A DNA stretch of 64,000 nt, from positions 218,325 through 282,324 of the forward strand of contig NZ_JBNXUM010000007.1 of NCBI RefSeq assembly GCF_050563545.1, written 5' to 3'. The notes below the pieces were generated by a model. It was not told the origin of the DNA. It ran no database searches and saw nothing but the letters and a program-made list of their open reading frames with translations. The position numbers and the translations under genes were made by a program. The stretch is from Falsiroseomonas sp050563545. GTDB taxonomy: Bacteria; Pseudomonadota; Alphaproteobacteria; Acetobacterales; Acetobacteraceae. Positions 50,701 to 59,091 of the stretch are shown here, piece by piece; the stretch's first letter is position 1; the number at the start of each line of letters is the position of its first letter.

Positions 50701-51915
50701 GAGGCTATGCGGCGCCTGATCGTGGCGAAAACCTGCGTTCTCGATCCCCTGTCGATTTACGCGGCGACCACGCTGGGCATCGCCGAGACGCTTCGGGACT
50801 GCTTCCAGGGACAGCGCCTTTCGGTCACCCAGACCACGCTCGACTACCTGCTGGAGGTGGCCCTCGAACGCGAGCGCGAGGCCGAGACGGGACACCGCGG
50901 CTCCCTCGGCTGGGAAGGCGACCACCCGACCATGGTGGAGGTGGGGCCCGACGCTCTTCGGATGCGCGCGTCCTGGGCGCAGCAGGCACTCGCGTTCGCC
51001 CGGACATGCGAAATCGTGCCCGCCGAAAGCCACACCACGGTGCGCCCGGATGCCTCCGGCATCTACACAGCGCTGCCAAGGGCCGCGCTCGACAGCGTGC
51101 TGGCCGCCATCGGCTCTGAGGGCGTCCTACTCTGCGAGGACATGCCCCTTCGCCGTCTTGGCGAGATCGCATCGGAGGTGAAGGGCGTCTGGGTTCAAGC
51201 GCTTCTCCGCTGGGGGCTTCTGACAGGCCGGATCAGCCCGGAAAGATACTCGGCCGCGGTCGGCAGGCTGGTCGACGCGGGCCACCTGTTCACCAGCATC
51301 GGCCCGATGGAATTGCTGCACGAGTTGCGCCGCCAGTCATGGATGCCGATCGGGCGCGTCTCTCGCTATCTTGCGCTACTCGCCGCTCCGAACAACGACC
51401 GTACCTCGCAGACCGGGGTCGTCGCGGAGTTCCTTGAAACGGCGTGGCTGGAAACCGGCGGAGACTACCGCTTCCGCACGGTCCTGTCGCAGCTGCTCGC
51501 GGCCTTCGTGGCCCGCCATCCCAATCCACTTCCTCTGTTCAGCGACTGGATGGTGAACCTCAGAAACAGGCTAGCCCGCCAGCGTTTCGGCCAAGCCCGT
51601 CGGACATGGCTTCTCCGAACGACCAGCCTGGCCGGAGTGAAGATGCCTCCCATTCCGCCCTCCATAGTTGCGGAGGTGATCGAGCAAGAGGTGGTCCATT
51701 GCCTTCTCTGGCTTGACCAATCGGCACCGGAAGTGGCGAACCCCGGGGATCCGTTGAGGGCAAGCCTCGGAGACGGGGTCGAAGGCGAGCCATCGCAGCA
51801 CGCGATCCCGTCGCAGACGGCCGAGCGCGGCGTGCCTGCCATTGCCGCCGATGGATCTAACCTGGGAGACACCCCAACCACGCCAGCACCGGCCCCAGAT
51901 CCTTCTCCACCCTGA
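47758..51915 (+). CDS. Mrr-like nuclease, TPR, GreA/B-like, PIN-like multidomain protein
   Basis: A 1385-residue protein with four parts. Residues ~12-150 are an Mrr-type PD-(D/E)XK nuclease (Asp48 in AGVDIYG, Gln62 and Lys64 in VQCKGK). Residues ~215-800 are repeated helical pairs of TPR type (for example NALGFVHLALGSRPLAVQHL). Residues ~810-905 resemble the GreA/GreB C-terminal domain (LAECDGPARIVRVIE ... LTGLRVGDEVTIASY ... YRIESIRSKYLHA). Residues ~970-1190 look like a PIN RNase (acidic residues in DPLSIYAATTLGI and LLCEDMPLRRLGEIA, then GRISPERYSAAVGRL). The last ~50 residues are low complexity and come from sequence antisense to a decayed gene. A sensor-effector with DNA and RNA cutting modules is inferred. 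I know of no described system with this order. Confidence 0.82.
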   Translation: MSIQNQQLAPPANWQDFEKLCHDLYQEIWGDPQAVRHGRTGQPQAGVDIYGHDKKGRFTGVQCKGKDGGLGAELTEKELRDEVEKAKTFRPLLDVFILATSAPPDIKIQQVARDIDDAHKTIGIFRVHVIAWDTLQLLLQKHPEVAERQLGQVSTAKILNRIDVSDARGEERHEERHAEMMLAIQKVQSIAVAALPRPGTDQGGDPAEESLRTRIKDAAELGNEGNARAALVLLNSIRQAEWGTASPRSRHRILNALGFVHLALGSRPLAVQHLREASAADPGRPWSIAAFAFAEMLEDSNEAAFAHAKDALSADPTLENAAVTLVHAAPDDLPLPDLLSTIPEALREKPQVLLALVDAARDRNDWDEALRLAENAYARDPDDWRSQGSLASELLRPVLAIREIAVTKAVPHDLAGRFRRGLDLARQAWNTVATNDYGARMPELALNLSGALMVQGDEDAARDVLHEALRLTPDNAEIHNRLSMILSGRGKLADALSHLESVPEDKREESFDVIRLHLLLGMRRYVEAREAASRLASELPPGEDRDAAAGVALEAEIALGAGSETVVAALDAFPDAMPVRSAALRFRDLPADLAERLRLDAERGLTRATSARDIFAAAEVFRATGQPARAAEILAPFTVPDRDTHALRTRLECLIEADSRREARELFESLSPSLHNLRRYVDFGVKIYDMVGLLTKARRLLQAYLEKTPDDLRARIVWFGLCERTAAMSKALDWLRSVPSAITGDADDLIVLARLIDRHLADLKCLTLGYRALRQGFDDPQIHLSYAFGLFLMGRATKTAKLEPETAGPDTAVVLAECDGPARIVRVIETELGPRIERNEVPPSDALASRLTGLRVGDEVTIASYPHGDVRYRIESIRSKYLHAHFDVLEHFRERFPEAAGFGTVEIGDDTDQNRFDAVFRMARERAERLREIEAAYKAGRISMAHLALACGCSALDVWDDYRWRKDPTVLAAVGSEPERAEAMRRLIVAKTCVLDPLSIYAATTLGIAETLRDCFQGQRLSVTQTTLDYLLEVALEREREAETGHRGSLGWEGDHPTMVEVGPDALRMRASWAQQALAFARTCEIVPAESHTTVRPDASGIYTALPRAALDSVLAAIGSEGVLLCEDMPLRRLGEIASEVKGVWVQALLRWGLLTGRISPERYSAAVGRLVDAGHLFTSIGPMELLHELRRQSWMPIGRVSRYLALLAAPNNDRTSQTGVVAEFLETAWLETGGDYRFRTVLSQLLAAFVARHPNPLPLFSDWMVNLRNRLARQRFGQARRTWLLRTTSLAGVKMPPIPPSIVAEVIEQEVVHCLLWLDQSAPEVANPGDPLRASLGDGVEGEPSQHAIPSQTAERGVPAIAADGSNLGDTPTTPAPAPDPSPP

Positions 51916-52030
51916 TCATCTGGCCTTCCGGCCGCAGCAGCACGAACGCTCCGTCCTCCTCGCAGATCGCCGACACTGCCGATGCCGAGACGGCATGCAG
52001 GCCCCCGTCGGCGTCAACGGGGTGGTTCAA
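51857..52030 (-). pseudogene. C-terminal remnant, paralogue of the 52943-53690 pseudogene
   Basis: On the minus strand this stretch translates to VDADGGLHAVSASAVSAICEEDGAFVLLRPEGQ... ending in VLAWLG and a stop at 51857. It matches the C-terminus of the decayed gene at 52943-53690 at about half its positions (DADG.LH.VS, AIC.EDGA, MIR.E, VL.WLG). Only about 55 codons remain, with no start. It overlaps the last ~59 bp of the 1385-residue gene antisense. Confidence 0.65.
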
Positions 52031-52145
52031 CGAACGTATCGCGGTCGAGCGGTCCCACGGCCGCGCAGCGGCATAAGGCTTCTATGCTCACGGCACTTCT
52101 CAAACGCCGCCGAGATAGACGCACCGGCGTGAGGCGGCGCACGCT

Positions 52146-52553
52146 TCAAGCGAGTTCCGGCAGCTGCTGCCGTGCTAGAATCTCCACCATCGCAGACCGG
52201 GTAACGCCTCTGCGCTGGGCTGCCGCATCAATCGCGGTCACCACACCACCGTCCAAGGAGAGGTTCGCACGGACAGGCTTTCCAGTCGTGCGAACTGCCG
52301 ACACTGCTATAAAAAAGGCACCCTCCATTAGAGCCTCCATCACCTCAGCGTCGGCGCGGATCTGTTCGCCCGTACGAGCTGCGGGAACGCTACCTCCGTT
52401 CGCTTCGACAGTGTTGATCCAATCTCCAAGAGCCTCGGAGGCGACAACCATGGCCTCATCGAGAGTCCCGCCCATGGCGACACAGCCGGGGAGGTCGGGA
52501 AACACAACGCCGTAAGCACCCTCGGAGCCGTCAACCAAAGCGATGTAACGCAT
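52146..52553 (-). CDS. hicB: HicB antitoxin
   Basis: A 135-residue HicB protein. The N-terminal part is the partial RNase-H-like fold (MRYIALVDG ... GVVFPDLPGCVAMGGTLDEAM), and the C-terminal ~40 residues are a ribbon-helix-helix DNA-binding domain (VRANLSLDGGVVTAIDAAAQRRGVTRSAMVEI). It neutralises HicA and represses the operon. ATG 52553 is chosen as the start of the family sequence; the frame is open to 52595. It is the second gene, 32 bp after hicA. The ribbon-helix-helix is the likely reader of the palindrome at 52796. Confidence 0.93.
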   Translation of the reverse strand: MRYIALVDGSEGAYGVVFPDLPGCVAMGGTLDEAMVVASEALGDWINTVEANGGSVPAARTGEQIRADAEVMEALMEGAFFIAVSAVRTTGKPVRANLSLDGGVVTAIDAAAQRRGVTRSAMVEILARQQLPELA

Positions 52554-52585
52554 GTCTGGAACTCCTGGTGATAAGTTGGACTGCT

Positions 52586-52777
52586 TCACTTCCATCCCGC
52601 CGCCTTGGCCACGCTTCGCGCCACTCCGATGCTCAACGTCCGATGCCGCGGCAATAGAATGGGATCTGTCATTCCCGGCTTGGTGTACTTGTCATAGTTC
52701 TTGCCGCCTTCGTTCACCCAGCCTTCCGACTCGAGCCTCCGAACGATTGCAGAGCGATTGGTTTCCGGGGTTGGCAA
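52586..52777 (-). CDS. hicA: HicA toxin (mRNA interferase)
   Basis: A 63-residue HicA protein: ETNRSAIVRRLESEGWVNEGGKNYDKYTKPGM ... ILLPRHRTLSIGVARSVAKAAGW has the family's dsRBD-like alpha-beta-beta-beta-alpha pattern. The catalytic His usual in HicA (GSH) is replaced here by GGKNYDKY, so the active site may be the His in LPRHRTL or the protein may be weakened. The likely start is TTG 52777 with GGAG six bases upstream; upstream codons to 52837 cover the promoter. TTG use would keep toxin levels low. It targets mRNA in the cytoplasm. Confidence 0.88.
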   Translation of the reverse strand: MPTPETNRSAIVRRLESEGWVNEGGKNYDKYTKPGMTDPILLPRHRTLSIGVARSVAKAAGWK

Positions 52778-52795
52778 TGGTAGCTCCGCATTAGC

Positions 52796-52831
52796 TGTGC
52801 ATATATATGCACACATGCTGGCGCTTGACAA
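52796..52831 (-). promoter_or_regulatory. hicAB promoter with palindromic operator
   Basis: A perfect 18-bp palindrome, TGTGCATATATATGCACA (52796-52813), contains the -10 region (TATATA) of a promoter whose -35 (TTGTCA, 52831-52826) lies 18 bp upstream. It sits 19 bp before the TTG start of hicA. Position and symmetry fit repression by HicB or HicAB. Confidence 0.75.
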
Positions 52832-52942
52832 GGTCATTTAGACTCACCGCGCCGGGAGAACCGCCCTCGCCCTCGGTAGCCGTGATCGACAGGCAAGCGC
52901 CTTTGGCGAGCGTGCGAACGCTGCAAGCCGCTGGCTTTCTTA

Positions 52943-53690
52943 TTAAAAAAGCCTGCCCCACCCCAACCACCCCAGCACTGTCCGCATTTCCCTCTCCATC
53001 CTAATCATCCGGCCGCTCGGAAGCAGCATCGTTGACGCCCCGTCCTCCTGGCAGATCGCCCACACCACCGAGCCGGACACCTCGTGCAGTCGCCCGTCGG
53101 CGTCCCGGAGGATGACGAAGCGCCCCGACCCGTTCACCCTCGCCGAGGTCCATGGCAGGTCGCCCGGGCAGCGGTCAGGGCACCGGGCGCGCCGTCGGGT
53201 GGCATGGCCGAGCGCTCGAAGTCGCCCGGCCGCCCGTCGCCGTCGAGCGGCGCATACAGGGCGCCCCGACCGTTGCGGTGCGAAGCGATCCGATCCCCGG
53301 CGACCCGCCGCGGCACCAGGAGGAAATACGACTGGCCCGAAAGCGCCAGCCAGGCATCCCGGGCCGCGTCCAGCCGCTGCATCATAGGCGGGTTGAGGCG
53401 GCAGACGCAGTTCGCCAGAGAGCGGAAAGGCCGTTCCAGTCGCGACGCAGCGTCCGATCCAGCAGGCGACCCGCCTGCTTGCCGATGCACTCCGCCATGT
53501 CCAAGGCCACCTCGCGCTCGACTCGCTGGGCAGGACTGCGCTGCTGCTCCAGCAGCTCCGGTGTGATGTCGGCGCGCGCGGAGCAGCGTGCGGGCAATCC
53601 CCGGGTAGCAAACCGGCGCCGCCGACGAATGCACGCCAGGACGCCCAGCCGATCAGCGGCCCAGCGGCCGCTGCTGATACCCGCCATCCC
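52943..53690 (-). pseudogene. decayed gene with at least two frameshifts
   Basis: A coding signal runs across three minus-strand frames: 53687 to about 53390 (ARADITPELLEQQRSPAQRVEREVALDMAECIGKQAGRLL), then about 53400 to 53150 (MMQRLDAARDAWLALSGQSYFLLVPRRVAG ... LYAPLDGDGRPG), then about 53145 to 52943 (VILRDADGRLHEVSGSVVWAICQEDGA ... VLGWLGWGRL). Joined, it would be a protein of roughly 240 residues; I do not know the family. Its C-terminus has a second, shorter relative at 51857-52030, on the other side of hicAB. Confidence 0.7.
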
Positions 53691-53978
53691 GGCTATGTCG
53701 CCCGGGGTCAGATACGCCTAGCGGAACGCGGCTAGCCCCGCCTGGTCACCCGGCGACCGCGCTCTGAGGCACGCTCCACCTCTTGCCCTTGGCATCTCTC
53801 GTCCCAGGCCGACCAGTCGGCGCGAAGGAGATGTACCCTCATGAAATCCCTTTGGCGGTGAGGTTTTCGCGTCGCAGAAGAAATTGCTTTTCCTTGTACC
53901 TGCGATCGAATTTTCGGCCGAGGAATTCCTTGGCACGGTCCGCCGGTTGGTGATACAAGACCATAACCAAGACTCGAC

Positions 53979-54632
53979 ATGGTGATGCTTTTGTCGCAAG
54001 CTCCTGACCGTCAGGGGCGCTCACAGCGGGCGCGCCTGGTGGAGATGTTGGGGGATGGCTCCGTGTGGCGCATGACTGCGCTTGCGAGGGAGGGCATCAC
54101 GGCGGCGGCGGTGCGCCGCGCCGTCGCGGCTGGCTGCGTCGAGGCTGTATCCCGCGGCACGTACCGCTTGGCAGGAGCGCCGCTACCCGAGGGGCACGAG
54201 CTGGCCGAGGCAATCGTCAGGGTGCCCCATGCAGTCGTCTGTCTTGCTACAGCGGCAGGTGTCCATCGCCTTGGCACAGCAGTCCCGTCGTCTCTCTGGC
54301 TTGCCATTGACCGCGGGCGTTGGGGGCCGCCTCTCGAGTGGCCGCCTGTTCGTTACGTTCGGTGGCGTGACCCCAAGGCCTTGACCCTAGGGGTCGAGGA
54401 GCGGGTGATCAGCGGTGTCACCGTGCGCCTTACCGGGCCTCTTCGCACCGTGGTCGACATGCTCAGGATGCCGGAAGCCGTGGGGGAGGAGGCCGGGCTA
54501 AGCGCCCTGGGAGACCTGCTGCGCTCCGGCACTCCGATGCGTGAAGTCGCCGACATGGCAGAGGCACTTGGGGCAAGACGCACTGTAACGCCCATTGCGC
54601 GGGCCCTAGCAGTACTCGGCAGGCAGTCATGA
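53979..54632 (+). CDS. abiEi: AbiEi antitoxin (type IV toxin-antitoxin)
   Basis: A 217-residue AbiEi-type antitoxin: an N-terminal winged helix (MTALAREGITAAAVRRAVAAGCVEAVSRGTYRLAG is the typical head) and a C-terminal domain with VRLTGPLRTVVDMLR. It binds its own promoter and counters AbiEii without direct contact. The start is ATG 53979; the next ATG at 53985 is possible. Its stop overlaps the toxin start (ATGA at 54629-54632). The pair gives abortive infection against phages and stabilises mobile DNA. Confidence 0.88.
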   Translation: MVMLLSQAPDRQGRSQRARLVEMLGDGSVWRMTALAREGITAAAVRRAVAAGCVEAVSRGTYRLAGAPLPEGHELAEAIVRVPHAVVCLATAAGVHRLGTAVPSSLWLAIDRGRWGPPLEWPPVRYVRWRDPKALTLGVEERVISGVTVRLTGPLRTVVDMLRMPEAVGEEAGLSALGDLLRSGTPMREVADMAEALGARRTVTPIARALAVLGRQS

Positions 54633-55627
54633 CCGACCGCGGCGAGACAGCGCTGAACCAACTGCGTGACCTCGCCCGACAGCGTCGACTGCCAACAGAG
54701 CTACTTATCAGCCGCCTCCTGTCCGAGCGCCTCCTGGCGCGCTTCGCCGCTTCAGACCTGGCGGACCGGCTCGTGCTCAAGGGCGCCCACATTTTCCGCC
54801 TGATCGAGGGAGACCTTATTCGAGCATCGAAGGATCTCGACCTGCTTCTGCTGTCTTCTGACGACGCTGATCGCGTCCTCGATGCGGCAATCGGGGCAGA
54901 TCAGGCCTCAGAGCTCAGGGACGATGGAGTGGTCTTCGACTGGGGCGCCGCTACCTGCGTGCCGCTACACGGCGTGGGCACGGTGGAGCGGAGATTGAAA
55001 GTCCCGGCCTCGGTTGGCAGCAGCCGCCAGATGGCGGTAGCCGACTTGGTCTACGGACACCCGGTGACGCCCGGACCCGAGCGGAGGTGGATGCACCCCA
55101 TTCTCCACTCCCATCAGAGCTTCCCGGTGCTTTCCTACCCCGTCGAAACGGTGCTCGCGGAGAAGCTGGCGCCGATGCTCGAGTTTGGTCGAGACAACAC
55201 GCGCTTGAAAGATTTCTACGACGTTTGGGTGCTCGTATCTCGCCGGAGGCTTGATGGCCGGGCGCTCCTGGAGGCCGTTGAGAGAACGTTTGCGACCCGC
55301 GATGCTGGGCATGTCCTGGATAAGCCTGAGTCGCGATGGCGCGAAGGGATAGGCCCGGGCCTCGCTACCCCGGCTAATGAGAGAGCATGGCGCGGTTGGC
55401 TCTCGTTGAGCCGCCCGGTTTTCACGCCTCCGAGCCTCAGCGATCTCCTCGCCGTTGTCGAAACTTTCGCGCTGCCGCTACTGCGGGCAGCCGCCTGGGG
55501 AACACGAGCGCCAAATCTTTGGTGCCCCGAGCAAGGATGGGCTGCATTCGGCAACGCGACACGCAGCCACGACGCCCAACACGAACTCCCGCTCCCGCGG
55601 CCGCAGATGAACAAGCGCGACAGTTAA
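54629..55627 (+). CDS. abiEii: AbiEii nucleotidyltransferase toxin
   Basis: A 332-residue AbiEii-type nucleotidyltransferase. LVLKGAHIFRL gives the conserved Lys-Gly, and RASKDLDLLLL gives the R.S.D.D catalytic motif; later TVLAEKLAPMLEFGRDNTRLKDFYDVWVL is the typical AbiEii segment. It is thought to transfer nucleotides to RNA and stop growth when released. The gene overlaps abiEi by four bases, the standard layout. The C-terminus (about residues 290-332) is longer and less conserved. Confidence 0.92.
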   Translation: MTDRGETALNQLRDLARQRRLPTELLISRLLSERLLARFAASDLADRLVLKGAHIFRLIEGDLIRASKDLDLLLLSSDDADRVLDAAIGADQASELRDDGVVFDWGAATCVPLHGVGTVERRLKVPASVGSSRQMAVADLVYGHPVTPGPERRWMHPILHSHQSFPVLSYPVETVLAEKLAPMLEFGRDNTRLKDFYDVWVLVSRRRLDGRALLEAVERTFATRDAGHVLDKPESRWREGIGPGLATPANERAWRGWLSLSRPVFTPPSLSDLLAVVETFALPLLRAAAWGTRAPNLWCPEQGWAAFGNATRSHDAQHELPLPRPQMNKRDS

Positions 55628-55710
55628 CGCCACTAAGGACCTTGACCTGAACGCGCTCTCGAATGCCCGGAACGAATTAGCTTCGGCTCACGTCTGAACG
55701 CCTTCTTGTC

Positions 55711-58700
55711 TTACGCCGCTGCTACCGTCTTCGATGGAGGCACGCCTTCGACAGGGACGACCGCTCCCTTGGACATGAAGACCAACAGCCCGGCATGGGC
55801 GCCGGTGGAGCGCAGATACGTACGCAGTTGACCGACATAGCCTGCGACGACGTCTTCGCTGGGATCGAGGTCGCTCTTCCAGTCCACTACCAGGGAAGGA
55901 GGTCCCTCTTCCTCTGGAACGACGGCATCCGCGACACCCATGATGATGTTCTCGTAGCCGTCGATCGGGGCAACTGAGGCAACGGGCCATTCAGGGACAA
56001 GGCGAGATCGCACGCCTTGGATCTCCGGCAGGTTCAGCGTCGCCACAATAAGGCGGGCCGTATCGTCGGGATCCGCCGACGGCCCCAGGCTTTCCGGCAA
56101 CTGGGAATTCAGTTCGATACAACGGGCCGCCAGGGCTGACTCGTTGTCGGCCGTCTCCCCGGTAAGCACCTCCTCCATGAGCTTGTGCATCACGAGGCCG
56201 CGTCGCAGGCCGCCCCGCACCTCGGTCGCTGCTGTCGGGAAGTCTGGATCCAGTACGACCACGGGCTGCGGCAAAGCCTCGCCGTCCTCGGAGGGCAAGT
56301 GCGGTGTTGTCCGCTCGAAGCGCGGGATGCTTGCCCTGATACGGGCGGCTTCGTCGCGCCATGTCGCGAGGTCCTGGCCGTTTGGGGGCTCCGGGGACGT
56401 AGGCAGCACGCCCGGTCCAACGCCCGTTAGCTCGGGCAGCGAGCCAAGCTGGAAGTCGATGAGGGACCACCAGTCCCTGGTGGATCCTGCGCCGGACGTC
56501 CGGGGCATCAGCAGGAGGTCACGCGCCCGGGTCGTCGCCACATACCAAAGGCGCTGGCGTTCGAACCGAACTTGCTCCTTTTCACTATCGAAGGCGGCTT
56601 GGCATGCCGGGGTCTTCAAGGAAAATACCGAGGCATGGATAGTGCGCGTCTGTCCGTCGTAAGCCATTGAGATGTCGGTCTTGAGCAGCGTGCCCCCGTT
56701 GACCGGGATCACGACTGGCCACTCGAGGCCCTTCGCCGAGTGCATGGTGATGAGCGTCACAGCGTTCTCGTCCGCATCGGGACGGCCGTCGAGCTCCTTC
56801 TCACCATCCTCCCAGGCCTGGCGCATGGCGTCAGAGAAGGCCTTGATGCCACGGACCTCGTAGGCTCGGCTCATCTCGAGATAGAGGTCGACGTTCGCGA
56901 GAGCCCGTTCTGCCACGCGTCCACCGCGCTGACGCAGAACTGCACGAACCCCCATCTCCTCGACGGCTTGGCAGAGCAGCAGATGCGGCGTCATCTTGCT
57001 CTTTCTCTTGGCGAGATCGACGAGGATCTGCAGTCGCCCCCGGAGTACTGGGTCAGCTGTGGCTGGCAGTTCCATGCGAAGCGATAGCATCGGAGATTGG
57101 CCGTCCGGCCCTGGCGGAAGGCTTGCCACGGCGTCGAGCAATTGCTCGTCCGTCAGGCCCACCAGGGGACCGCGCAGCAAAGCCCCGAGTGCAAGCCGGT
57201 CGCGATCGTCGGCAATGGTCCTGGTCAGCGCGATGAGATCCTGTACCTCCTGCCGCCTAAAGAAGCCCTTCCCCGCCTGCGCCGCGACTGGAATGCCTGC
57301 TCCCTCAAGCGCCCGCTCGTATCGCCAGATGTCTGTGCCCGTCGGCACAAGCAGGGCAATATCGCCAGCACGGCACTTTCGCGTCGGCTGTCCGTCATTG
57401 CCGCCGATATCCAGCGACCCGATTGCGTTTGCGACGAAGTCCGCAACCGCGGCGGCCTCTCCATCGCGAGCGCCGCTCGCACCTTCGCCGTCTGAGAAGT
57501 CGATAGCCGCCACGCCGGGCGTGGAAAGCGACGACGTCTGCGCCGGGTCAAGCGCCTGAAATCCGCACTGGTCAGGCGCGCCTAACGGCGCCTCGAACCG
57601 CCCGTTTACCCAGGCGAGGATGTCTGGACGGGATCGGAAGTTCCAGGTGATGGAAACCACAGCCTGTGGGTCTGCAGCCCGGATGATTTCGCGAACCTGC
57701 TTGAACACGTCCAGATCGGCGCCCCGGAACCGGTAGATGGCCTGCTGTGGATCGCCAACAACGAACAGCGCGCCCGGACGCAGGGCCCAGTCCTGCCACG
57801 GAGCGGACTGATTCCCGGAGGGCGGGTCACCGCAGAGCCGCCAGAACACCTCCACCTGCTCGAAATCGGTGTCCTGGAACTCGTCAACAAGCACGCGGCT
57901 GTATCGCCTGCCTACGGCCCCGCGCACATCGTCGTGGTTCGTCAGAAGCTCTCGCGCCTTCTGCAGCAGGTCGCCGAAGTCTAGCGCGGCCGAGCTGCGC
58001 TTCTCAGCGGAGTATCTCTCCACCAGGGCGGTCGCGTCACCGGCAAGCAGGTGAAGCATTCGCTCCGCTGCCGACAGCGGAATCGTCTCATATGCAGCTC
58101 GAACTGGACTCAGCGCAGCCGAGACGAGCCCCACCATCCGCTCTCCCTCCGCCTTTGTCTCTCCAGCCGCCTTGCGTGCAGCCTCCCAGGCCGCCCTGCT
58201 ATTCTTGAGGGTCGAGTCAGCCTTGAACCCGGTCCTGGTGGCGCAGAGCTCGGGCGGAAAAAGATCGAGTCCCCATGCCAGCAGCTCCGCCTCCGTTGCG
58301 TTGGAGGATGGCAACGCGGCCAGTTCGGCGATAAGCGCGCAGATGGCGCTCTGCAGTTCACCAGGCGCCCAGACGGGGAGAACTGTGGCTCGAAAGGACT
58401 GCAGGCTGGTAAGCGCGCTCCGCAGGATATCCACCTGAGAGGCGCCGAATGGCGTCGGACATGAGGCCACCGTCGAGCCGCGGTGGCGCAGCATGAGCTT
58501 CACCAGCTCGTCGAGAAGAGTGGCCACCTCGTCCGGGCGCCTGAGCCAGACGTCCACGAAGATATCTGAGGGATCGGGCGGACCAGATAGGCGGTCCCGC
58601 AGCCATCGATCTCGGACGCCATCGAAGAGCAGGTCTGCCTGTGCTTGATCGAGCATCTCGGCACCGGGATCGATCCCTGCCTCTACCGGGTAGGGCGTTA

Positions 58701-59091
58701 GCAGGAGTCGGCAGAACCCGTGGATAGTCGTGCAAGCCAGCTCGTCGAGCTGCTCACAGGCGCGCTGCAGGTTCGCCCGCTCCTCCGGCGACAACCCGGT
58801 TGGGAACGCTTGCTCGATCGGGCGAGGGATGTTTCCGGCCAGCACTTGACTCGCGTATTCAGAGATCCGCTCGCGGAGCTCTGCGGCAGAGAGCTCGGTG
58901 AACGAGATGGCTGCTATGCTGGACGGTGCCTCGCCCGAGGCGAGCATGCGTACGACGCGGCCCGCGAGGACGGAGGTCTTACCCGACCCAGCCCCCGCCT
59001 GGAGGAGCAGGCATCGGGCCAAGTCGGTCAATGCGATGTGACGCGCTTGTGCGTCGGGCGCGGCGAACGACGGGGCGTTGACGACGGTCAT
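55711..59091 (-). CDS. UvrD/AddA-like helicase-nuclease
   Basis: An 1126-residue UvrD/RecB-type helicase: Walker A QAGAGSGKTS near residue 33, SFTELSAAELRERI (motif Ia), VLVDEFQDTDFEQ (motif II), FVVGDPQQAIYRFRGAD (motif III), and RQRLWYVATTRARDLLLMP near the end of the motor (motif VI). The C-terminus has a PD-(D/E)XK nuclease motif, GVADAVVPEEEGPPSLVVDWKSD, and QLRTYL, as in AddA/RecB. Start ATG 59091 follows a TGATG overlap with the AddB-like gene; GTG 59094 is the other choice. With its partner it should process double-strand breaks or degrade foreign linear DNA. Whether it is the cell's only AddAB or an extra copy cannot be told from here. Confidence 0.88.
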   Translation of the reverse strand: MTVVNAPSFAAPDAQARHIALTDLARCLLLQAGAGSGKTSVLAGRVVRMLASGEAPSSIAAISFTELSAAELRERISEYASQVLAGNIPRPIEQAFPTGLSPEERANLQRACEQLDELACTTIHGFCRLLLTPYPVEAGIDPGAEMLDQAQADLLFDGVRDRWLRDRLSGPPDPSDIFVDVWLRRPDEVATLLDELVKLMLRHRGSTVASCPTPFGASQVDILRSALTSLQSFRATVLPVWAPGELQSAICALIAELAALPSSNATEAELLAWGLDLFPPELCATRTGFKADSTLKNSRAAWEAARKAAGETKAEGERMVGLVSAALSPVRAAYETIPLSAAERMLHLLAGDATALVERYSAEKRSSAALDFGDLLQKARELLTNHDDVRGAVGRRYSRVLVDEFQDTDFEQVEVFWRLCGDPPSGNQSAPWQDWALRPGALFVVGDPQQAIYRFRGADLDVFKQVREIIRAADPQAVVSITWNFRSRPDILAWVNGRFEAPLGAPDQCGFQALDPAQTSSLSTPGVAAIDFSDGEGASGARDGEAAAVADFVANAIGSLDIGGNDGQPTRKCRAGDIALLVPTGTDIWRYERALEGAGIPVAAQAGKGFFRRQEVQDLIALTRTIADDRDRLALGALLRGPLVGLTDEQLLDAVASLPPGPDGQSPMLSLRMELPATADPVLRGRLQILVDLAKRKSKMTPHLLLCQAVEEMGVRAVLRQRGGRVAERALANVDLYLEMSRAYEVRGIKAFSDAMRQAWEDGEKELDGRPDADENAVTLITMHSAKGLEWPVVIPVNGGTLLKTDISMAYDGQTRTIHASVFSLKTPACQAAFDSEKEQVRFERQRLWYVATTRARDLLLMPRTSGAGSTRDWWSLIDFQLGSLPELTGVGPGVLPTSPEPPNGQDLATWRDEAARIRASIPRFERTTPHLPSEDGEALPQPVVVLDPDFPTAATEVRGGLRRGLVMHKLMEEVLTGETADNESALAARCIELNSQLPESLGPSADPDDTARLIVATLNLPEIQGVRSRLVPEWPVASVAPIDGYENIIMGVADAVVPEEEGPPSLVVDWKSDLDPSEDVVAGYVGQLRTYLRSTGAHAGLLVFMSKGAVVPVEGVPPSKTVAAA

